A stretch of 49,051 nucleotides of DNA from Candidatus Methanoperedens sp. GTDB lineage: Archaea > Halobacteriota > Methanosarcinia > Methanosarcinales > Methanoperedenaceae. The stretch spans positions 1-49,051 of the forward strand of contig JAPZAP010000104.1 of NCBI GenBank assembly GCA_027460585.1. The letters are read 5' to 3'. The notes beneath the pieces were generated by a model, which did not search any database, was not told the origin of the DNA, and saw nothing but the letters and a program-made list of their open reading frames with translations. Position numbers and translations under genes: made by a program. Each line of letters starts with the position of its first letter. The first letter of the stretch is position 1. Below, in pieces: positions 8,707-17,121 of this stretch.

Positions 8707-8756
8707 TAGAACTATTATTATTTAATCTGATATATGAGTCTTTTCGCTTAATAAAG

Positions 8757-8768
8757 GTTTAATATACC
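8757..8768 (+). promoter_or_regulatory. TATA box for the TusA-like gene
   Basis: GTTTAATATACC is a good archaeal TATA element. Its centre is about 27 bases before ATG 8790, so the transcript probably starts at or just before the start codon and is leaderless. Confidence 0.55.
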
Positions 8769-8789
8769 TGTCATTCATAATGGTTGATC

Positions 8790-9008
8790 ATGGAATGCCT
8801 TGACCTTCAGGGTAAAGTATGCCCCTTTGTATTATTTTATACAAAGAAAAAACTGGAAACAATACCGTGTGGTGAAAAACTGGAAGTAATAACGGACGAT
8901 CCCACTGCAAAAGAAACTATTTCGGGCTGGTGCAAGTCGCACCGCCATGAGATATTGGATATTAGCGCGGCGGATCGGCATTTGAAAATCATTATTTTGA
9001 AAAAATAG
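8790..9008 (+). CDS. TusA/SirA-like sulfur carrier protein
   Basis: A 72-residue small protein with the family pattern 'CLDLQGKVCPFVLFYTKKKLETIPCGEKLEVITDDPTAKE'. The conserved CP motif carries the sulfur-carrier Cys. ATG 8790 is preferred over the in-frame TTG 8784 because a TATA box lies about 27 bases upstream and gives a leaderless start at this ATG. Members deliver persulfide sulfur for tRNA thiolation, molybdenum cofactor or other sulfur transfers; the archaeal role is mostly unproven. It is followed 44 bases later by a U32-family gene. Confidence 0.83.
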   Translation: MECLDLQGKVCPFVLFYTKKKLETIPCGEKLEVITDDPTAKETISGWCKSHRHEILDISAADRHLKIIILKK

Positions 9009-9052
9009 AGCGTGCAAAACATTTATCCTGATTGGAACTAACAGGGAAAAAC

Positions 9053-10093
9053 ATGAAGCTTTTCGTCCCATCACCGGGAGACATCAACAGCCTCAAGGAA
9101 TTAATGACTGCAAAGGAGAAGATATACTCCATTTTCATGGCAGGCTCGCCTGATTATATCGGTACCGGAAGAAGCAACCTTGCCTCTCCCCAGCTTGAAG
9201 ATATTAAGGAGCAGACTGATTTTGTCCATAAGAACGGTGTGAAGATGGAACTTGTTCTTAATTCAAGCTGCATGGGCGGACGCCAGCTTACTCCTGAAGG
9301 TTACAGGATAAACAACTGGTATATCGAAAAACTGGTGGATATCGGGATTGACTCAATTGTCGTTGCCGACCCTTATCTTGTGGAGACCATTTCAAATAAT
9401 TTTGATGTTGATGTGGTAGTTTCGGTGCTTGCTTTTGTGGATTCCCCCCAGAAAGCTGAATTCTTCCAGGACCTGGGCGCAAGTTCAATTGTCATAGATT
9501 CGAATGTAAACCGTCATTTTGATGTGCTTCATGCAATAAGGGATTCGGTGGATTGCGAACTAAAGCTTCTTATCAACGAAGGATGCCTGTACCGATGTCC
9601 TTTCAGGTATGCGCACTTTAATTTCTTCTCCCATGCTTTCGGGCCGGAGCCAAGACCCAATGTGCTGGACGATTATTATTACCTGAAATGTCTTGAGTTA
9701 AGGATCGAAGCACCCGAACAGATCATAAAATCCCCGTGGATACGACCTGAGGATATCAAGCTTTATAAGGATATTACCGATGTTTACAAAATAGGCGGAA
9801 GGACTCATTTCGTGGATTGGATCCTTAATTGTGTGAATGCTTACCACAATGAAAGCTATGACGGGAATCTCATGGATCTCCTGGATTGCCCGAAGGATCT
9901 GAAAGACCTGTTCTATATTCCCAATAAAAGCCTCGATGGCATCCTTGAAAAACAGTGGATGAACTGTAAGAAGGTATGCAACAAGTGCGGTTATTGCAGG
10001 AATCTTACAAAGAAAGTAACGCAGGTATATTCAAACGGCGGAACAGATACAGAGAAGTGCATGCCATGGGAAACATATTCGGTGAAAACATGA
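9053..10093 (+). CDS. Peptidase U32 family protein (UbiU/RlhA-like)
   Basis: 346 residues with the U32 barrel signatures 'FVPSPGD', 'AGSPDYIGTG' and 'INEGCLYRCPFRYAHFNFFSH', where conserved cysteines are expected to ligate an Fe-S cluster. A C-terminal tail has CxxxCxxCGYC, a second cysteine cluster. Members of the family act in hydroxylation of tRNA, rRNA or quinone precursors rather than as true peptidases. The start at ATG 9053 (MKLFVPSPGD) is chosen over TTG 9032 because the conserved domain begins here. The stop overlaps the next start (ATGA), so the two are co-translated. Confidence 0.82.
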   Translation: MKLFVPSPGDINSLKELMTAKEKIYSIFMAGSPDYIGTGRSNLASPQLEDIKEQTDFVHKNGVKMELVLNSSCMGGRQLTPEGYRINNWYIEKLVDIGIDSIVVADPYLVETISNNFDVDVVVSVLAFVDSPQKAEFFQDLGASSIVIDSNVNRHFDVLHAIRDSVDCELKLLINEGCLYRCPFRYAHFNFFSHAFGPEPRPNVLDDYYYLKCLELRIEAPEQIIKSPWIRPEDIKLYKDITDVYKIGGRTHFVDWILNCVNAYHNESYDGNLMDLLDCPKDLKDLFYIPNKSLDGILEKQWMNCKKVCNKCGYCRNLTKKVTQVYSNGGTDTEKCMPWETYSVKT

Positions 10094-10473
10094 TCACGAC
10101 AGAACTTTTAAAGAACAGGGCAGGATTTGAAGAAAAGATACGAAAACTGATAGGCAGGCCAATACTTTTGATAGAACTTGACCTATTTGCACTCCCATGC
10201 GGATGCGCAGGGATAACAGCGAACATGCGCGGGCTGGAAGTAGACGACCTTGAGGTTTTTGAGCCGCAACTGATAGCGCTTCTTAAGGAAATGGCAGCAA
10301 ACCTGGATGTCAAACCGACTGTAAGTTTTGCACGCCTTGTACCCGGAAGTTCGATCGTGGCATCCCTTAACTGGCGAACGCTGTGCCAGCGCTGCTATCC
10401 TGAATTCGCACGGGGGGAAGGGAAAACACCAAGACCGGATCTTTATTTATTGCAGTTTGAGCGGCGAAAATAG
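10090..10473 (+). CDS. Conserved small cysteine-containing protein of unknown function
   Basis: 127 residues starting at ATG 10090, which overlaps the stop of the U32 gene by 4 bases; an earlier in-frame ATG at 10066 would overlap it by 28 bases and is less likely. Two cysteine pairs are visible: 'LPCGCAGITANM' near residue 37 and 'LCQRCYPEF' near residue 98, perhaps a metal site. No family is recognised with confidence. Coupling to a U32 protein suggests a partner in the same modification or Fe-S process. Confidence 0.7.
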   Translation: MITTELLKNRAGFEEKIRKLIGRPILLIELDLFALPCGCAGITANMRGLEVDDLEVFEPQLIALLKEMAANLDVKPTVSFARLVPGSSIVASLNWRTLCQRCYPEFARGEGKTPRPDLYLLQFERRK

Positions 10474-10732
10474 GTCTTCATGGAAATATTACAAATTTTA
10501 ACGGATTAATCTTCCAATTATTCCTTCAAGTTCAAATTTCGCCAGATAGCGTTTTCGCCTACTATTGGCGGCTTGCCTTTCTGCCTTTCGCTATGTCATT
10601 GGCTCAATCATCAGTTCTAATTAATATAAACTGTTTTCAACCAAAAGAATTAATACCTTTATGAACTTTATATAAACCAGGAATGTAATTGTTCCAAAAA
10701 CGGTTGTGGGAATTTTTGAGTGGTGATAAAGA
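10474..10732. promoter_or_regulatory. Promoter region of the beta-helix surface protein
   Basis: No gene is seen here. A TATA element (CTTTATATAAACC) lies near 10668-10680, giving a 5' leader of about 30-40 bases. A GGTGAT ribosome-binding site stands just before ATG 10733. Confidence 0.5.
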
Positions 10733-13700
10733 ATGGTTAGTAATAAATTGTGCGGAGGGCATGCCCTCAGGATAGCGGTTGGAATAACTACGCTGGTATT
10801 GTTGATGGCGTGCGGGGCGGAGGCGCTTTCAAACAGGAATATATCGTCACAAGGTGATATTAATAATAGCTTTATTATGCATCGCCTGGATGCGGGGATA
10901 ACCTCTAATCGGGATTCAGGCATGATGTTCAGAAATGCAACCGGGGAGTTGACTTCAAAAGGATTGAAAGCTGAATCCCGCATTGGGCGCATACAAGAAA
11001 ACAAAAACCTTCATGTCAAGAGTATAGAAGAGGCGGCGGTTAGGATACCGGCATATTCAGATTGGTTCATCAACGACAATGCAACAGGCGGGGACTGCAT
11101 CTCTATTGGTACATGGAATGTTGTATCGAAGACTTGCACGCTGACAACTGACTTAACCAGAACAATAGAGATTGGTAGCGACAGCATAACCCTTGACGGC
11201 AATGGTCATACAATAACAGGAAGCAGCTCAAGTTACGGGATTTATCTTTCAGGAAGAAGTGGTGTCACGATAAAGAATACAAATGTCAGGTCCTTCTACT
11301 ACGGCATATATCTGGACCATTCCAATAACAATACACTGAGCGGTAACAATGCTTCGAACAATAGGGGAGGGGACGGCATAAATTTGTACGATTCCAATTA
11401 CAATATGCTAAGCGGCAATATTGCAAACTCGAACAACGATGACGGTATCGAATTGTACTCGTCCGGCAACAACACGCTAAGCGGCAACAAGGCGTCGAAC
11501 AATAGAGAAGGGGACGGCATATATTTGTGCGATTCCAATAACAACATGTTAAGCGGCAATAATGCGAACTCGAACAACGATGACGGCATCGAATTGTACT
11601 CGTCCGGCAACAATACGCTGAGCGGTAACAGTGCCTCGAATAACTCAAACGGCATATATCTGTACTATTCCAGCTACAACATACTCTTTAACAACACAAT
11701 GGAGGAAAATTCAATTAATTTTGGATTATTCGGATGGTCAGAGTCAGATTTTAACAACCAGATTGACTTTGGCAATACTGTAGATGGGAAGCCGGTATAT
11801 TATGTTAAAAATGGAAAGAATAATGTGTATGATTCTTCGACTAATGCAGGAACCTTCTACTGTATAAGCTGTCTAAATGTCACCATAAAAGATATAGGAT
11901 TATTAAAAAATGATGTCGGAATACTCTTCTGGAACACCACAAGTTCAAAAATACAAAACGTAACCGTTTCAAACAACGGCGACGGCATCGTTTTGTTAGA
12001 ATCCGGCAATAACACACTGAGCGGCAACAATGTTTACTCAAACGACTACGACGGCATCGAATTGTACTCGTCCGGCAGCAACACGCTAAGCGGCAACAAT
12101 GCCAACTTGAACGACTACGACGGCATATATCTGGAATCTTCCAGTTACAACACGCTAAGAGGCAACAATGCTACCTCGAACAACGACGATGGAATCGATT
12201 TGGACGATTCAAACAATAATACGATCAGCGGTAACAATGCCTCGAATAATTCCTACGGCATATATCTGTACGATTCGGGCAACAACATTCTCTTTAACAA
12301 TACAATGACAGCAAATTCATTTAATTTTGGTTTATCCGGATCGTCAGATTCAGACTTTAACAACCAGGTTGACTACAGCAATACTGTGGATGACAAGCCA
12401 ATATATTACGTTAAAAACGCAAACAATACTGTTTATGATTTTACGACCAATGCAGGAACCTTCTACTGCATAAGCTGTCTAAATGTCACCATAAAAGACA
12501 TGGAATTATCAAAAAATGAGGTCGGAATACTCTTCTGGAACACCTCCATTTCAAAAATACAAAATGTAACCGTTTCGAACAACTCTGAAGGCATCGTTTT
12601 GTTGGAGTCCGGCAACAGCACGCTGAGCAGAAACAATGCCTCGAACAACGGCGTCGGCATCGAATTGTACCTGTCCGGTAACAACACGATGAGCGACAAC
12701 AAAGTTAACTCAAACAACGACGCCGGCATCGTTTTGTTGGATTCCGGCAACAGCACGCTGAGCAGCAACAATGCTTCGAACAACTTTGACGGCATCGTTT
12801 TGTTGGATTCAAGCAAAAGCACGCTGAGCGGCAATATTGCGTCGAACAACGACGTCGGGATCGTTTTGTTACAGTCCGGCAGCAGCACGCTGAGCGGCAA
12901 CAATCTCTCAAACAGCTATGACGGCATCGTTTTGTTGGATTCCGGCAACAGCAGGCTGATCGACAACAATGCCTCGAATAACTCCTACGGCATATATCTG
13001 GAATATTCCAGCAACAACACGCTCAGCGGCAACAATGCTTCGAATAATACCTATGGAATATATATGGACTCTTCCAGCAACAACATGCTCTTTAACAACA
13101 CAATGACGGAAAATTCATTTAATTTTGGTTTATACGGATGGTCAGAGTCAGATTTTAACAACCAGATTGACTACAGCAATACGGTAGATGGTAAGCCGAT
13201 ATATTATGTTAAAAATGCAAAGAATACTGTTTATGATTCTTCGACCAATGCAGGAACCTTCTACTGCATAAGCTGTCTAAATGTCACCATAAAAGACATA
13301 GAATTACTAAGAAACGATGTCGGAATACTCTTCTGGAACACCACAAGTTCAAAAATACAAAACGTAAACGTTTCAAACAATGACGATGGCATCGTTTTGT
13401 TGGATTCCGGCAACAACATCCTGAGCGGCAACAATGTCAACTCGAACAAAGACGACGGCATATATCTGGACTCTTCCAGTAACAACACGCTAAGCGGCAA
13501 TAATGCTAACTTGAACCACGACGACGGCATGTATCTGGGCTATTCAAGCAACAACATGCTCAGAGGTAACAATGCTGACTCGAACAAAGACTTCGGCATA
13601 TACCTGGACAGTACCAGCAACAATATACTTTTTAACAACACAATGACAGAAAATTCATTCAATTTTGGTTTATATGGATGGTCAGATTCAGATTTTAATA

Positions 13701-15082
13701 ACCAGATTGACCGCACCAATACTGTAGATGGTAAGCCGATATATTACGTTAAAAATGCAATCAATACCGTTTATGATTCTTCGACAAATGCAGGAATCTT
13801 CTACTGCATAAGCTGTCTAAATGTCACCATAAAAGACATAGAGGTATTAAAAAACGATATCGGAATACTCTTCTGGAACACCACAAGTTCAAAAATACAA
13901 AACGTAACCATTTCAAACAACGACGACGGCATCGTTTTGTTGGAGTCCGGCAACAACATGCTGACTGGCAACAATATTAAATCGAACGACTATGACGGTA
14001 TATATATGGACTCTTCCAGTTACAACACGTTGAATGGCAACAATGTTAACTCGAACAACGACGCTGGCATCATTTTGTACGATTCAGGCAACAACCAAAT
14101 TTATGACAACGTATTTAACAACACTAACAATTTTTATTTAGACGAATCGGTAAGTATCTGGAACATCAAGAAAACACCGGGTACAAATATCATCGGCGGT
14201 TCATACCTGGGCGGCAACTTCTGGGCAAATCCATCTGGCACCGGCTTCAGCCAGACCTGCTCAGATGCAAATAGCGATGAGTTATGCGATTCAGAATATG
14301 TACTTGATAGTAACAATATAGATTATCTGCCGCTTTCAATGAACCTGGAAACTATAGTTCCACTGCCGATTGACCCGGCTACAGGTAAAGTAAATGCCAC
14401 GATCATCCCATTGTCAGGGAACGTATCAATAACAATTCCAAATGGAACGGTAGCCGTTGATGAAAATGGAAATTCACTGATAAATCTATCGATTGATACA
14501 AGTGTCAGTCTTACAACGAATGCTACCTTAAAATTGTCAGACAATGATGGGGTGACAGGATCTGCCATAGAGTTAAAACCCGAAGGCGCCAGGTTTGATC
14601 CGCCGATCCAGATAAGATTTAACTATTCTCATCCATTACCAGGAGGGGTCGATGAGAATAGCCTGACTGTCCGCTACTTTAACACCACTTTAAATGGTTG
14701 GGAAGTTATGCATACGGTTGAGCTTAATACGGCCCAAAATTATATAATAGCGAATATTTCCCATTTCAGTACATTTGCCCTGATTGGAACAAAACCCATA
14801 TCTGGCGGAGGAGGTGGAAGCAGCAGCGGCGGCACATACCCGCCAGGTTATGGCACCACTACAACAACGAAAACACCAGCACCAACAACGACTTCGGTGG
14901 CTACGGCAACACCGGCGTCGCAGAGTCCGGAAGTGCCCACGCAAACGGTCAAACCTGAAGTAACAGTGACAACAGCGACCCCGGCGCCAACAGCAAAATC
15001 GTCAGGTTTTGGAGCAATAATTGCTGTATTTGCAATAGCAATGATCGCCTCACTGTTAAAGAACAATAGAAATAGAAGATGA
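10733..15082 (+). CDS. Large secreted parallel beta-helix (NosD/CASH-like) surface protein with PGF-CTERM-like anchor
   Basis: 1449 residues. A signal peptide (hydrophobic stretch near residues 14-28) is followed by 'DNATGGDCISIGTWNVVSKTC..TTDL' and then about 1000 residues of right-handed beta-helix turns of the type SGNNTLSGNNASNN.DGIYL. The helix is interrupted four times by one ~100-residue module (FNFGL..W.ESDFNNQID..NTVDGKPIYYVKN .. GTFYCISCLNVTIKD .. GILFWNTTSSKIQN). A beta-sandwich-like domain spans roughly residues 1200-1350. A Gly/Ser then Thr/Pro-rich stalk leads to the tail SGFGAIIAVFAIAMIASLLKNNRNRR, a hydrophobic helix followed by Arg, close to the PGF-CTERM signal processed by archaeosortase. 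The role is probably cell-surface carbohydrate binding, adhesion or sheath structure; no catalytic residues can be named. Confidence 0.88.
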   Translation: MVSNKLCGGHALRIAVGITTLVLLMACGAEALSNRNISSQGDINNSFIMHRLDAGITSNRDSGMMFRNATGELTSKGLKAESRIGRIQENKNLHVKSIEEAAVRIPAYSDWFINDNATGGDCISIGTWNVVSKTCTLTTDLTRTIEIGSDSITLDGNGHTITGSSSSYGIYLSGRSGVTIKNTNVRSFYYGIYLDHSNNNTLSGNNASNNRGGDGINLYDSNYNMLSGNIANSNNDDGIELYSSGNNTLSGNKASNNREGDGIYLCDSNNNMLSGNNANSNNDDGIELYSSGNNTLSGNSASNNSNGIYLYYSSYNILFNNTMEENSINFGLFGWSESDFNNQIDFGNTVDGKPVYYVKNGKNNVYDSSTNAGTFYCISCLNVTIKDIGLLKNDVGILFWNTTSSKIQNVTVSNNGDGIVLLESGNNTLSGNNVYSNDYDGIELYSSGSNTLSGNNANLNDYDGIYLESSSYNTLRGNNATSNNDDGIDLDDSNNNTISGNNASNNSYGIYLYDSGNNILFNNTMTANSFNFGLSGSSDSDFNNQVDYSNTVDDKPIYYVKNANNTVYDFTTNAGTFYCISCLNVTIKDMELSKNEVGILFWNTSISKIQNVTVSNNSEGIVLLESGNSTLSRNNASNNGVGIELYLSGNNTMSDNKVNSNNDAGIVLLDSGNSTLSSNNASNNFDGIVLLDSSKSTLSGNIASNNDVGIVLLQSGSSTLSGNNLSNSYDGIVLLDSGNSRLIDNNASNNSYGIYLEYSSNNTLSGNNASNNTYGIYMDSSSNNMLFNNTMTENSFNFGLYGWSESDFNNQIDYSNTVDGKPIYYVKNAKNTVYDSSTNAGTFYCISCLNVTIKDIELLRNDVGILFWNTTSSKIQNVNVSNNDDGIVLLDSGNNILSGNNVNSNKDDGIYLDSSSNNTLSGNNANLNHDDGMYLGYSSNNMLRGNNADSNKDFGIYLDSTSNNILFNNTMTENSFNFGLYGWSDSDFNNQIDRTNTVDGKPIYYVKNAINTVYDSSTNAGIFYCISCLNVTIKDIEVLKNDIGILFWNTTSSKIQNVTISNNDDGIVLLESGNNMLTGNNIKSNDYDGIYMDSSSYNTLNGNNVNSNNDAGIILYDSGNNQIYDNVFNNTNNFYLDESVSIWNIKKTPGTNIIGGSYLGGNFWANPSGTGFSQTCSDANSDELCDSEYVLDSNNIDYLPLSMNLETIVPLPIDPATGKVNATIIPLSGNVSITIPNGTVAVDENGNSLINLSIDTSVSLTTNATLKLSDNDGVTGSAIELKPEGARFDPPIQIRFNYSHPLPGGVDENSLTVRYFNTTLNGWEVMHTVELNTAQNYIIANISHFSTFALIGTKPISGGGGGSSSGGTYPPGYGTTTTTKTPAPTTTSVATATPASQSPEVPTQTVKPEVTVTTATPAPTAKSSGFGAIIAVFAIAMIASLLKNNRNRR
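11680..13945 (+). repeat. Four copies of a ~300-bp module inside the beta-helix gene
   Basis: Near-identical blocks begin at about 11685, 12285, 13085 and 13625. Each runs from 'ctctttaacaa.acaatg' through the shared phrase 'GTFYCISCLNVTIKD' to 'aaaatacaaaa.gtaac'. Both DNA and protein are strongly conserved, while the short helix turns between them vary. This points to recent duplication or gene conversion. Each copy has two cysteines (CISC) that could form a disulfide. Confidence 0.8.
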
Positions 15083-15106
15083 GTGAGATCATCTTCTCCT
15101 TTTTTT
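15074..15106 (+). terminator. Hairpin terminator overlapping the stop codon of the beta-helix gene
   Basis: AGAAGATGA (15074-15082, containing the TGA stop) pairs with TCATCTTCT (15089-15097) across a 6-base loop. A run of seven T follows. The same hairpin ends two other genes in this window (35316 and 38965). Confidence 0.75.
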
Positions 15107-15591
15107 AGTAATTATATAACAACACCTTTAAGCTTGAATATGTTAAAAAATCATCAAAAACCGATGCAGTAGCAGTAATTATGTTTATCGCACCTGATTG
15201 AATGGATATTACCTGACATTAAGGATTTAAAAGGCTGCAAAATCTTGTTTTTTATGAGGAATCATCGAGGATATTTATTAAGGAAGAATCACATATAAAA
15301 TCATCATGTTTCCAAATAATTCTCCCGTTGTCCAATTTCCCCCAAGAATGGCGTTGAGGAGGATGCACCCTGAGCCCTGAAAGGAGTTCTATTCAAAATA
15401 TAGTCAAGAACCTAATTTATTTCACAAAATGCCAAACACTTTGCGCTCTTTGCGTCCTTTGCGGTGCACGATTTTTTTCACCGCAAAGATCGCAAAGGAC
15501 GCAAAGATAGTTTGAATTGTTTGGTATTCAACTATAAATCTGAAAAACAGAGAAAAACAACAAAAAAAATACTAAAAAAGACACGAATTTT
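15107..15591. other. Intergenic region with a possible tiny ORF and a dispersed palindrome
   Basis: This 485-base gap has no recognised gene. A 24-codon frame at 15306-15380 (begins MFPNNSPVVQ, ends RRMHPEP) has an AT-rich TATA-like stretch about 30 bases upstream. It is too short to support by itself. The right part holds the inverted repeat at 15439-15508. Confidence 0.4.
15439..15508. repeat. Dispersed inverted repeat, CACCGCAAAG family
   Basis: CTTTGCGxxCTTTGCG...GCGGTG is mirrored by CACCGCAAAGATCGCAAAGGACGC. The core unit CGCAAAG occurs at roughly 8-9-base spacing. Related copies lie at 16271-16343 and 30600-30628. It sits only in intergenic DNA here. Confidence 0.65.
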
Positions 15592-16152
15592 ATGGACTTC
15601 ACCCCTCTCATTTCAACATTCGCTCTTATCGCCCTGGCTGAACTTGGCGATAAAACACAGCTCACAGTAATTGCATTATCCGCAAGATACGATCGGAAAA
15701 AAGTATTCTCAGGCGTTGTCCTTGCCTTTGTACTTGTGACAGGGCTTGGCGTCCTGGTGGGCGAAGGATTATTAAAGATAATTCCGGAACACATGATAAA
15801 AATTATCGCCGGCATTATGTTCGTGGTCTTCGGGATATGGATGCTTCTATCAAAGGAAAATTGCGAAAAAGAAGAAAATCCGCGTGTCCTCAATCCTTTC
15901 ATTTCCACATTCAGTATGATATCACTGGCAGAAATGGGGGATAAGACGCAGCTTACAGCGATCACACTTTCGGCGAAATATGATTCTCCTTATCTTGTTT
16001 TCCTTGGGGCTGTCTTTGCCCTTGTAATGATAAGCCTTCTTGGGATATTTGCCGGCAGGAAGCTTTGTGAGATAGCGCCGCTGGCAAAGATCAAGCTGGG
16101 TGCAGCGGTAATGTTTATTTTTTTCGGGATAATGTTCATTGCGGGGTATTAG
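15592..16152 (+). CDS. TMEM165/GDT1 family membrane protein (UPF0016), putative Mn2+/Ca2+ transporter
   Basis: 186 residues built as an internal duplication. Each half has the family signature E-x-GD-K-T: 'LAELGDKTQLTVIALSARYD' near residue 17 and 'EMGDKTQLTAITLSAKYD' near residue 114. Each signature is followed by two hydrophobic helices, about six membrane segments in total. Relatives export manganese or exchange calcium for protons. It stands alone between dispersed repeats, so no operon context helps to fix the substrate. Confidence 0.9.
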   Translation: MDFTPLISTFALIALAELGDKTQLTVIALSARYDRKKVFSGVVLAFVLVTGLGVLVGEGLLKIIPEHMIKIIAGIMFVVFGIWMLLSKENCEKEENPRVLNPFISTFSMISLAEMGDKTQLTAITLSAKYDSPYLVFLGAVFALVMISLLGIFAGRKLCEIAPLAKIKLGAAVMFIFFGIMFIAGY

Positions 16153-16199
16153 AGAGACTTATTATTGTTTTCTGGTTATGAACAAAAAAAACCACCGAG

Positions 16200-16250
16200 C
16201 GCACAGAGGACACAGAGAACGATTACCTCTGTGATCTGTGCGTACTCTGT
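16200..16250. repeat. Inverted repeat with CACAGAG units
   Basis: CGCACAGAGGACACAGAG on the left is mirrored by CTCTGTGATCTGTGCGTACTCTGT on the right. It is intergenic and of the same general style as the CGCAAAG palindromes nearby. Confidence 0.5.
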
Positions 16251-16270
16251 CGATTCCTGATATAAAAATC

Positions 16271-16343
16271 TCACCGCAAAGAACGCTAAGTTCGCAAAGA
16301 TTATTGCAGCTATGCTTTGCGTTATTTGCGAACTTCGCGGTGA
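16271..16343. repeat. Dispersed inverted repeat, CACCGCAAAG family
   Basis: TCACCGC at 16271 pairs perfectly with GCGGTGA at 16337-16343. The internal CGCAAAG and CTTTGCG units pair imperfectly. It is the second member of the family in the GDT1-ruvA interval. Confidence 0.65.
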
Positions 16344-16413
16344 TTAATTCTTAGCAAGGTACATGGATGGAACCCCGATCTCTTTATACCAAAGAAATAT
16401 AATAAGATGATAT

Positions 16414-16989
16414 ATGATTTCACACATCTTTGGTGAGATAGCGCAATCCGGCGAAGGGTATGTCGTAATTGATGTGGCGGGTATCGGATACCATGTGAAC
16501 GTTCCAAAATCGATATCACAAGAACTTGCAGGCAGGAAAGAAAAAGTGAAACTCCATACATACCTCCATGTCAGGGAAGATGCTCTTATTCTCTATGGTT
16601 TCCTGGAACAGAGCCAGCTTGAGATGTTCAAGCTACTGATAAGCGTTACAAGAGTTGGACCTGCTATCGCAATGAACATTTTGTCCCAGATAAAGATAGA
16701 AGAGCTTGCAGCTGCCATAATCCATGAGGATGAAAAAGTCCTTACACACATATCTGGTGTGGGTGCAAAGAATGCTAAAAGGCTGATACTTGAATTGAAG
16801 GATAAGATGAAAAAGAAAATGGAAGGAGTTACACTTGCGGTTAGCAGCGTAAATTATGATGCGGTATCTGCGCTTGTTTCGCTTGGATTCCCAAGACAGG
16901 AAGCGCAAAGGGCGGTGGAAGCTGTTTCGGTAGGTGGTGGTTCCGTGGAAGCGATCATCAAGGCGGCGCTGTTGAAGATGAGGGAATGA
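16414..16989 (+). CDS. ruvA: Holliday junction branch-migration protein RuvA
   Basis: 191 residues, the usual RuvA length. The N-terminal OB-fold is MISHIFGEIAQSGEGYVVIDVAGIGYHV; the middle has two helix-hairpin-helix motifs ('LLISVTRVGPAIAMNIL' and 'LTHISGVGAKNAKRLILELKDKM'); domain III is 'DAVSALVSLGFPRQEAQRAV'. RuvA binds four-way junctions and loads the RuvB motor, but no ruvB or ruvC is in the window. A TATA box (CTTTATACC near 16381-16389) about 28 bases upstream suggests a leaderless transcript. RuvA is essentially bacterial and patchy in archaea, so ancient transfer is plausible. Confidence 0.92.
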   Translation: MISHIFGEIAQSGEGYVVIDVAGIGYHVNVPKSISQELAGRKEKVKLHTYLHVREDALILYGFLEQSQLEMFKLLISVTRVGPAIAMNILSQIKIEELAAAIIHEDEKVLTHISGVGAKNAKRLILELKDKMKKKMEGVTLAVSSVNYDAVSALVSLGFPRQEAQRAVEAVSVGGGSVEAIIKAALLKMRE

Positions 16990-17121
16990 ACAGGATTGGA
17001 AGATAAGACGTAATTCTTGATGCGATAAACATAGTTTTTTATTCTTTAAAATACTATAATAAATTACTTTAGTCTCTTGATACGATATTTAAGAGAAATA
17101 AGATATTAGTGGGAGCCAAGC

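Noticed and set aside
11286-13530. Long antisense frames rich in Cys and Ser opposite the beta-helix gene
   Set aside because: They arise from the repetitive SGNNTLSGNN coding on the plus strand read backward, and have no start signals or independent family resemblance.
11300-14100. Regularly spaced repeats that look like a CRISPR array
   Set aside because: Repeats and spacers form one continuous reading frame of beta-helix turns with signal peptide and anchor, and spacing follows codons rather than fixed repeat units.
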